NCBI GenBank assembly: GCA_002439605.1
Contig: DJOI01000052.1
Span: 1 to 10,303, forward strand
From: Candidatus Segatella mututuai
GTDB lineage: Bacteria > Bacteroidota > Bacteroidia > Bacteroidales > Bacteroidaceae
DNA length: 10,303 bases
Direction: 5' to 3'
Shown: positions 1-4,380 of the stretch, in pieces
Layout of the letters: the number at the start of each line of letters is the position of its first letter
Position numbering within the stretch: position 1 is the stretch's first letter
Position numbers and translations under genes: made by a program
Notes under the pieces: generated by a model
Seen by the model: the letters and a program-made list of their open reading frames with translations, nothing else
Database searches by the model: none
Told to the model about the DNA's origin: nothing

Positions 1-34
1 GAAGTTTAACGTCATATATAAAAAGAAGAAGACT

Positions 35-490
35 ATGAAGTTAGCAGAAGCATTGAGCATCAGGGCCGACTTGCAGAAGAAAGTGGCTCAGTTGAAAGAG
101 CGTATCAAGGAAAGCGCCAAGGTGCAGGAGGGCGATGAGCCTTGCGACAACGTGGAGGAGTTGTACAAGGAACTGGATGATGCTCTCGTACAGTTGGAGG
201 ACATGATTTATCGCATCAACATGACCAATGTCCAGACCCTCCACGATGGTGTGTCCTTGACTCGGTTGATTGCCAAGAGAGATGTCTTGTCGATGCGTGT
301 CAAGGCGCTGCAAGAGGTGGTAAGACACGTATCTGCCAACGACACTCGCTTTGGCAGAAACGAACTGAAATATGTCCGCACCATCGACGTAAACGCTCTT
401 CGCAAGGAGGCGGATACCTACGCCAAACAGTATCGAGAGCTCGACTTGAAGATTCAAAGCTTGAACTGGACGGTAGATTTGGTGGATTGA
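35..490 (+). CDS. DIP1984-family protein (old name septicolysin-like)
   Basis: A complete 151-residue soluble protein with no signal peptide or membrane segment. The N-terminus MKLAEALSIRADLQKKVAQL, the segment AKVQEGDEP near residues 29-37, a central INMTN-type motif and the C-terminal LDLKIQSLNWTVDLVD match the DIP1984 family, small helical proteins sometimes annotated as septicolysin. The heptad-like Leu/Lys/Glu pattern at both ends suggests a long antiparallel coiled coil. The biochemical role of the family is not established, and the septicolysin name should not be read as evidence of toxin activity. The ATG at 35 is chosen because the family begins with MKLAEAL. Only 34 bases lie upstream, so its promoter is outside or at the edge of the window. 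A 12-bp direct repeat overlaps its stop codon. Confidence 0.82.
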   Translation: MKLAEALSIRADLQKKVAQLKERIKESAKVQEGDEPCDNVEELYKELDDALVQLEDMIYRINMTNVQTLHDGVSLTRLIAKRDVLSMRVKALQEVVRHVSANDTRFGRNELKYVRTIDVNALRKEADTYAKQYRELDLKIQSLNWTVDLVD

Positions 491-526
491 TATTCTTGGG
501 CCGACAAGGGCTGAGGATTGATATTC
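484..526 (+). repeat. 12-bp direct repeat across the stop codon of the first gene
   Basis: GGATTGATATTC occurs at 484-495 and again at 515-526, a 31-bp offset. The first copy contains the TGA stop of the DIP1984-family gene. Similarity between the two units fades beyond the 12-mer, so this may be a small decayed tandem duplication. No function is evident. Confidence 0.5.
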
Positions 527-805
527 CCATCGGATAAATAAAAATTTTCGGAGAAAAGATAGAGGCAGCAAGAGGCTGACATCAGACAAAATGTCTGTTG
601 AGAGCATTATTAAAAATTCATGTGTTTCATGCAGAGAAACGAGTTCGTTCACAGGGCATCTTCAACGCATTGGGCACAAGCGTATAGGGCATCGGTATAT
701 GAAACGTAGTAGTAACCGGCATTTAGCATTACCATTTTGTTGGCTATCTTTTCTCCCTTTCTTTTTTAGACATTTCTTGTGAATAGTCATTAGATATTGT
801 AGATT
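491..805. other. Intergenic stretch without a convincing gene
   Basis: 315 bases between the DIP1984-family gene and the WYL regulator. I see no convincing coding region: open frames on either strand give compositionally odd peptides without recognisable motifs. It contains the repeat copy at 515-526, a short perfect hairpin CAGACA-AAA-TGTCTG at 583-597, and a pyrimidine-rich run around 748-768. TTTG at 736-739 and a TAGACATT-like sequence from 767 are too far apart (27 bp) for a standard Bacteroidota promoter, so I do not call one. The promoter of the WYL gene should nevertheless lie in this stretch. Confidence 0.5.
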
Positions 806-1810
806 ATGGACAATCGAGTAAAGTTTTATTGTTGGCTGATTAGTATCCTTGAACGTAAACACTTGACTTTTGAAGAGATTGCGAACGAATGGAAGGATGC
901 CAATGCCAATCCTTTTGGCGAGGAATTGCAGCTGCGTACCTTTCATCGTTATCGTGAGGCGATACAGTCGCAGTTCGGCATCTGCGTGGAGTGCGACAAG
1001 AGTGATGGCTATCGGTATTATGTGAAACGTGACCCTGTGGAGGATGACGAGGTGACGGAGTGGTTGCTCAGTAGTATGCGCCTTTCTTCGTTGGGCGATA
1101 TGTTGAAGTATCACAACAAGGTGATGCTCGACACACCGCCCTATAACACGGAGTATCTGGATGATATTCTTGCTGCGATAGATAAGCAATATCTGTTGAA
1201 GTTCAAGTATGTCTCGGCGTTTGGAGCGGAGAGCGACATGGTTATTCAGCCGGCTTTCGTAAGATATTATAAGCAGCGGTGGTACGTGATAGGAGTGAAG
1301 AGTGAAGAACGAAGAGTGAAGAAACAAAGTTCGGCGACCGAAGGAAAAGCCAATTCAAATGCTGCGATAGAAGTGAAGAAACTCGTTCGCTGCCTTCCTT
1401 TCGATCGCATCAGCTTCTTGAAGGTGATTTGTGAGAAGCATCCGTTGTCGAAGGAGATGAAGAAGTTCTTGACTCCAGAGAAATATTATGAGGATTGCTA
1501 TGGCATTTATCGCATGGAGGACATTCCTGTGGAGAATATTCGTATCCGTGCTTTCTATCCTGAGTATAATTACATCGAGGAAGTTCCGTTGCATGAGAGC
1601 CAACAGAAAGTGAAAGAATCGAAGGATGGGATGTATCGGGAATATACGCTTGCTGTTCGTCCCAGCCGTGATTTCCTGCAAGAATTGTTGTGGCATGGAA
1701 GAAACCTTGTCGTGCTGAAGCCTGAGAGCTTGAGGCAAGAAATAATCGGTATTCTTAAGAATATGATGGAAAGTTATGAGACTGGCGAATGTCGGAATGG
1801 GGAGGAGTGA
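806..1810 (+). CDS. WYL-domain transcriptional regulator
   Basis: A 334-residue predicted cytoplasmic regulator. Residues 1-75 look like a DNA-binding helix-turn-helix region (TFEEIANEW, then LRTFHRYREAI, then a GYRYYV wing-like end). Residues 120-215 resemble a WYL domain, with IQPAFVRYYKQRWYVIG at about 147-163 (Trp159-Tyr160-Val161 in place of W-Y-L) and FDRI at 199-202. The C-terminal part resembles the WCX extension. WYL domains are thought to sense nucleic acid or nucleotide-like ligands and often control defence, DNA-repair or stress genes; the target here is unknown. Between WYVIG and the FDRI strand there is an extra, low-complexity Lys/Glu/Ser/Ala loop at about residues 164-194, whose DNA begins with a tandem heptamer repeat. 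The ATG at 806 is chosen because translation from it gives a full-length family N-terminus. The array of palindromes begins 28 bp after the stop. Confidence 0.85.
   Translation: MDNRVKFYCWLISILERKHLTFEEIANEWKDANANPFGEELQLRTFHRYREAIQSQFGICVECDKSDGYRYYVKRDPVEDDEVTEWLLSSMRLSSLGDMLKYHNKVMLDTPPYNTEYLDDILAAIDKQYLLKFKYVSAFGAESDMVIQPAFVRYYKQRWYVIGVKSEERRVKKQSSATEGKANSNAAIEVKKLVRCLPFDRISFLKVICEKHPLSKEMKKFLTPEKYYEDCYGIYRMEDIPVENIRIRAFYPEYNYIEEVPLHESQQKVKESKDGMYREYTLAVRPSRDFLQELLWHGRNLVVLKPESLRQEIIGILKNMMESYETGECRNGEE
1293..1327 (+). repeat. Heptanucleotide tandem repeat inside the WYL gene
   Basis: Five consecutive 7-bp units: GAGTGAA, GAGTGAA, GAACGAA, GAGTGAA, GAAACAA. They lie in frame within the WYL gene and encode the start of a charged loop inserted between two core strands of the sensor domain. 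Because the unit is 7 bp, gain or loss of one unit would shift the frame, while three units would keep it. Confidence 0.75.
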
Positions 1811-1837
1811 ATGGCTTTCTGCAAATACATATATGAT

Positions 1838-1901
1838 TTTTATCTTTTATAATGGATAAAATACTCAGAAAAAGTTCTTTTATCTTCTATAAAAGATAAA
1901 A
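1838..1901. repeat. Two AT-rich 24-bp palindromes of one class
   Basis: Copies at 1838-1861 and 1878-1901 each begin TTTTATC and end GATAAAA; their starts are 40 bp apart. The second is nearly perfect, with 9-bp arms TTTTATCTT and AAGATAAAA around CTATAA. The first keeps 7-bp arms. They lie downstream of the WYL gene and beyond the 3' end of the convergent ATPase gene. They could act as weak bidirectional terminators, but AT-only stems without a following T-run are poor terminators, and the similarity to the other TATC/GATA palindromes nearby suggests protein-binding sites or repeat-element ends. Confidence 0.7.
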
Positions 1902-1908
1902 AACGGCG

Positions 1909-1934
1909 TTTTATTATCGTTTTATGATAATCAT
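1909..1934 (+). repeat. Left copy of 26-bp inverted repeat flanking the ATPase gene
   Basis: This 26-bp sequence contains the 19-bp palindrome ATTATCGTTTTATGATAAT (1913-1931). It matches the minus strand of 3224-3249 at 25 of 26 positions; the single difference is the G at 1919 (A in the other copy). The pair brackets the ATPase gene. No obvious target-site duplication is seen outside the two copies. Confidence 0.72.
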
Positions 1935-1938
1935 GAAG

Positions 1939-2018
1939 GTATCTTAGGTTACTTTTCAAAGTATTCTAAGATACATGGCAAAGTATCTTAAGATAGTTGA
2001 CGATGTATCTTAAGATAC
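1939..2018. promoter_or_regulatory. Array of four 14-bp palindromes at exact 22-bp spacing
   Basis: Consensus GTATCTTAAGATAC. Copies start at 1939 (GTATCTTAGGTTAC), 1961 (GTATTCTAAGATAC), 1983 (GTATCTTAAGATAG) and 2005 (perfect), each 22 bp after the previous one with unrelated 8-bp spacers (the first two spacers both end CAAA). Every copy matches the consensus at 12 or more of 14 positions. The array ends 10 bp beyond the ATPase stop codon and lies between two convergent genes, so it is not an ordinary promoter operator. Spacing of about two helical turns puts all copies on the same DNA face, as expected for a cooperatively bound protein. The type label is a best guess; iteron-like or partition-like site are alternatives. 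Confidence 0.7.
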
Positions 2019-2028
2019 TTTTTTGACT

Positions 2029-3159
2029 TTATTTCATATATTTCTTCAGCCAAAGGTCGAAGAATTTGTCATATATAACGTATGCATCCTCTTCTTGGGT
2101 GATGAAGTCTTTTTCCAACAGTCCCTTCAAGGCAGAGTTGACAGAACTTGGTGATGGGAGGTGATATTTCTTAGCGAAAGCTCCGCTCTTGATGCTTCTG
2201 GCTTTACCTTCTGCAGAGATGGCGAAGAAAACATTGCGTTGCTTCTCTGGCATTTGGCGCAGAAGAGTCTCGTAGGTGTCAGCTGCCATGCTGAGATTGT
2301 AGTTGATGGCATCATCTACCATCGATAGGGTACATGTACCCTGTTCTGGAGTCTTGAGGAAAAGCACGTTCATCACTCGTTGTATGTATGAAGTGACACC
2401 ATTGAAGCGAGCGAAGAGCTCATCTACCACATTTGCGTCAAGATGTTTATTTCGTTCTTCAAATTTTTCGATGGCAAATTCCTTGTATTTTTCTACATCC
2501 AATGGTTTTAAGTTCATCAATGTTACACTCTGATAGAAGGGACGGGCAGGGGAGACAAATATCTCAGCCATGAGATGACGATGGGAACCGGAAAAGATGA
2601 AGTGGGCATTGGTGCATCGCTGGATGTAGGTTCGAAGCAATGCTTCTATGCGATTGTCGGCATAGTTGGTGATTTGCTGAAACTCGTCAATGGCTACGAG
2701 ACATGGTTTGTCCGCTTGGTTGAGATAAGTAAATATCTCATCGAGGGTTATCTCTGGGTTCACGAGATTGCCGATTCCGATTCCCCAAACGGGCAGTCCA
2801 TTCATATCAAATGATATTTCTGAACGAAGCGAGGATAGCACCATCAAGAATTTCTCCCATGCGGTTTTGCCTTTTGGACGAAGGGCGTCAATGATGGCTT
2901 TGCCAAACATATTGACCAAGTCGCTGACTGAATTAGTGGAGTAAATGTCTATGATGAAAGTATAGTAATCCTTTTGGATTTCAGGTTGAGCGAAACAATG
3001 GTGTATCAGCTCTGTCTTCCCGATACGGCGTGGGGAAATCAGAGCCATGTTGTTTTCGTTCGTCAGCATCTCCGTGATATGCTGGGTTTCTTCCACTCGG
3101 TCGCAGAAATACTCTGGACCAGCGTATCCGTTTGTAACAAAAGGATTCTTCATGACCAT
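2029..3159 (-). CDS. AAA-type ATPase of the COG1672 kind with C-terminal winged helix
   Basis: A 376-residue predicted cytoplasmic ATPase. The N-terminal KNPFVTNGYAGPEYFCDR segment is typical of Bacteroidota ATPases of this group. The P-loop is SPRRIGKT at 42-49, with Ser replacing the usual first Gly but Gly47, Lys48 and Thr49 kept. Walker B is LVAIDEF at 154-160 (Asp158, Glu159), followed by a sensor-like HFIFSGSHRHLM at 186-197. The last 60 residues (about 316-376) resemble a winged-helix domain: QRNVFFAISAEG, then KKYHLPSPSSVNSALKGL, then a FITQEEDAYVIYDKF wing. The family's role is not settled; members are multicopy in many archaeal and Bacteroidales genomes. The start at 3159 gives MVMKNPF; the second ATG at 3153 (MKNPF) fits the family equally well. 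Related palindromes flank both ends, and a TAGCTTTG -7 element lies about 30 bp upstream, pointing to monocistronic expression. Confidence 0.85.
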   Translation of the reverse strand: MVMKNPFVTNGYAGPEYFCDRVEETQHITEMLTNENNMALISPRRIGKTELIHHCFAQPEIQKDYYTFIIDIYSTNSVSDLVNMFGKAIIDALRPKGKTAWEKFLMVLSSLRSEISFDMNGLPVWGIGIGNLVNPEITLDEIFTYLNQADKPCLVAIDEFQQITNYADNRIEALLRTYIQRCTNAHFIFSGSHRHLMAEIFVSPARPFYQSVTLMNLKPLDVEKYKEFAIEKFEERNKHLDANVVDELFARFNGVTSYIQRVMNVLFLKTPEQGTCTLSMVDDAINYNLSMAADTYETLLRQMPEKQRNVFFAISAEGKARSIKSGAFAKKYHLPSPSSVNSALKGLLEKDFITQEEDAYVIYDKFFDLWLKKYMK

Positions 3160-3190
3160 ATCTTTGCCTGTTAATTGATTATCTGTGGTG

Positions 3191-3198
3191 CAAAGCTA
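3191..3198 (-). promoter_or_regulatory. -7 promoter element for the ATPase gene
   Basis: On the minus strand this reads TAGCTTTG, a perfect match to the Bacteroidota -7 consensus TAnnTTTG, and it predicts a leader of about 25 bases before the ATPase start. No clear TTTG is seen 19-21 bp upstream. That -33 region is occupied by the tandem palindromes at 3213-3249, so binding there would be expected to affect the promoter. Confidence 0.6.
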
Positions 3199-3212
3199 CA
3201 ACTTTTATTTCA

Positions 3213-3249
3213 ATTATCATAAAATGATTATCATAAAATGATAATAAAA
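3213..3249 (-). repeat. Right inverted repeat and tandem palindromes over the ATPase promoter
   Basis: Two perfect tandem copies of TATCATAAAATGAT (plus strand, 3215-3228 and 3229-3242), each containing ATCAT-AAA-ATGAT. The segment 3224-3249 is the inverted partner of 1909-1934 (25 of 26 identical). The tandem pair covers the expected -33 region of the ATPase promoter, as an operator would. Confidence 0.72.
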
Positions 3250-3254
3250 AAGAA

Positions 3255-3296
3255 ATTAACCAAAGATGGTGTATTGCAGTACCCTCTTTGGTTAAT
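3255..3296 (-). terminator. Rho-independent terminator of the secreted-protein gene
   Basis: A perfect 12-bp stem, ATTAACCAAAGA (3255-3266) pairing with TCTTTGGTTAAT (3285-3296), with an 18-base loop. It starts 8 bases after the stop of the minus-strand gene ending at 3304 and is followed on the minus strand by TTCTTTTTTATT. It separates that gene from the ATPase promoter region. Confidence 0.8.
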
Positions 3297-3303
3297 GTAT
3301 TCT

Positions 3304-4278
3304 TTAATGAAAAAGTCCTCCTTGCTTTTGAAAATCAATTAATTTCTTCAAATCTTTTGGATTGAAAAAATTGATGAAATCACTGAACTCCTTATCGTTT
3401 TTAAAGGCAAGTTTGATAATGCTCGTATCATCGTTTAGTCCTTTCCATTCATCATTGCATCCAATGGCTATTGAATGGGATGAGCTTTTGTAGAAGAACG
3501 TAAATTTCTTGTTGTTCCATTTTCCAGCATGAATATCTCTCCCTCTGTAGAATGTTATAGCTTCAATAGGGAGAGGAATATCTATTTCTTTTGAAAAGTC
3601 ACCAACATTATTGGCTTCTGCGGTCTTTGCCCATTCTTTATATTTGGCAAGTAATTTTTGTAAATCAGTATATAAGGTAGCTGTATTCTCAATTTTTATC
3701 AAAGCATTATTGCCTCCCCAAAAATCAATGAAAACAACAGGCTCAATGAGAAATGCATGAGCCTTTGTGGAATTTGCTTCTGTCAGGGCGTAGATTTTTT
3801 TCATTTTGTCAAAAGTATTGTATTCTCCCAATAGCTCCTTTTTGTAGATAGTGTCATTTATGTAGAATTGTTTTTCGTATTCTGCTTGTTGTTGAACAGC
3901 TAAGGCGATTCTTTGACCAGGTAACAGCTTACCTCCCTGTTTGTTTGTGTTGGTTGATTTTGTGTTGTTTGGTTGGCTATTTTTTTGAGCGGCAATTTGG
4001 GCTGCATTGTTCCAACGGTTTAATGCTCCTTCTGCAATATTCTTTTTGCTTGAACCATCTAAAGAGTCTGTTGTTTGTGCAGAATCAGGTTGCTTATATA
4101 TTTTCATTGTGCGAGTTGTTGTCTCGCTTGATGGTTGGGTTACTTGCTCTATTGTATTTGCTGCTTTTTGAATGGCTTTTCCTAACTTTTTGAAAAATTG
4201 GGCGTTAGCATTAGTCGTGACACTTATAAATACTAATATTAGTCCTATGCGAAAGGATGGGCGTGTAAATAATCTCAT
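3304..4278 (-). CDS. Secreted protein of unknown function
   Basis: 324 residues. I do not recognise the family. The N-terminus has basic residues, a hydrophobic core (IGLILVFISVTT) and an ANA cleavage motif before Gln27, so it is probably exported by Sec to the periplasm. There is no Cys at the cleavage site, so it is not a lipoprotein. The mature start QFFKKLGKAIQKAANTIEQV is like the amphipathic QFFKKLG openings seen on several Prevotella exported proteins. Residues about 45-120 are low-complexity, rich in Ser, Thr, Asn and Gln, and probably a flexible linker. Residues about 130-324 look globular, with VVFIDFWGGNNALIKIE, ITFYRGRDIHAGKWNNKKFTFFYKS and a final FSDFINFFNPKDLKKLIDF helix. The gene is visibly more AT-rich than alaS next door, which may indicate separate origin. 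It has its own terminator and is not obviously in an operon with its neighbours. Confidence 0.7.
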   Translation of the reverse strand: MRLFTRPSFRIGLILVFISVTTNANAQFFKKLGKAIQKAANTIEQVTQPSSETTTRTMKIYKQPDSAQTTDSLDGSSKKNIAEGALNRWNNAAQIAAQKNSQPNNTKSTNTNKQGGKLLPGQRIALAVQQQAEYEKQFYINDTIYKKELLGEYNTFDKMKKIYALTEANSTKAHAFLIEPVVFIDFWGGNNALIKIENTATLYTDLQKLLAKYKEWAKTAEANNVGDFSKEIDIPLPIEAITFYRGRDIHAGKWNNKKFTFFYKSSSHSIAIGCNDEWKGLNDDTSIIKLAFKNDKEFSDFINFFNPKDLKKLIDFQKQGGLFH

Positions 4279-4316
4279 GTTATTATTTTTTGTTTTTAAT
4301 TGGCTGTTTTTTAATT

Positions 4317-4354
4317 AAAGACAAAGTAGCATAATGCTTAGCTACTTTGTCTTT
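4317..4354 (-). terminator. Stem-loop terminator downstream of alaS
   Basis: A perfect 14-bp stem, AAAGACAAAGTAGC (4317-4330) pairing with GCTACTTTGTCTTT (4341-4354), with a 10-base loop, 26 bases after the alaS stop. On the minus strand it is followed by AATTAAAAAACAGCC and not a clean T-run, so termination could be inefficient. It also lies in the leader/promoter region of the following minus-strand gene. Confidence 0.65.
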
Positions 4355-4380
4355 ATACATTGTTTATATATATATTACAA

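Noticed and set aside
736..776. TTTG ... TAGACATT as promoter of the WYL gene
   Set aside because: The boxes are 27 bp apart and the -7 sequence lacks TTTG at the right place.
591..782. Short plus-strand frame before the WYL gene as a small protein
   Set aside because: The peptide is low quality, has no family resemblance and ends in a pyrimidine-run artefact (Phe-rich tail); the ATG lies inside a hairpin.
1909..1934. CRISPR-like reading of the repeated sequences between 1838 and 2018
   Set aside because: Units are 14-24 bp palindromes with 8-bp spacers and no cas genes are near; CRISPR repeats and spacers are much longer.
2005..2024. The last 14-bp palindrome plus the T-run as a rho-independent terminator of the WYL gene
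   Set aside because: The stem is only 5 bp of mostly AT pairs, and the same palindrome is repeated three more times without T-runs, so a phased site array explains it better.
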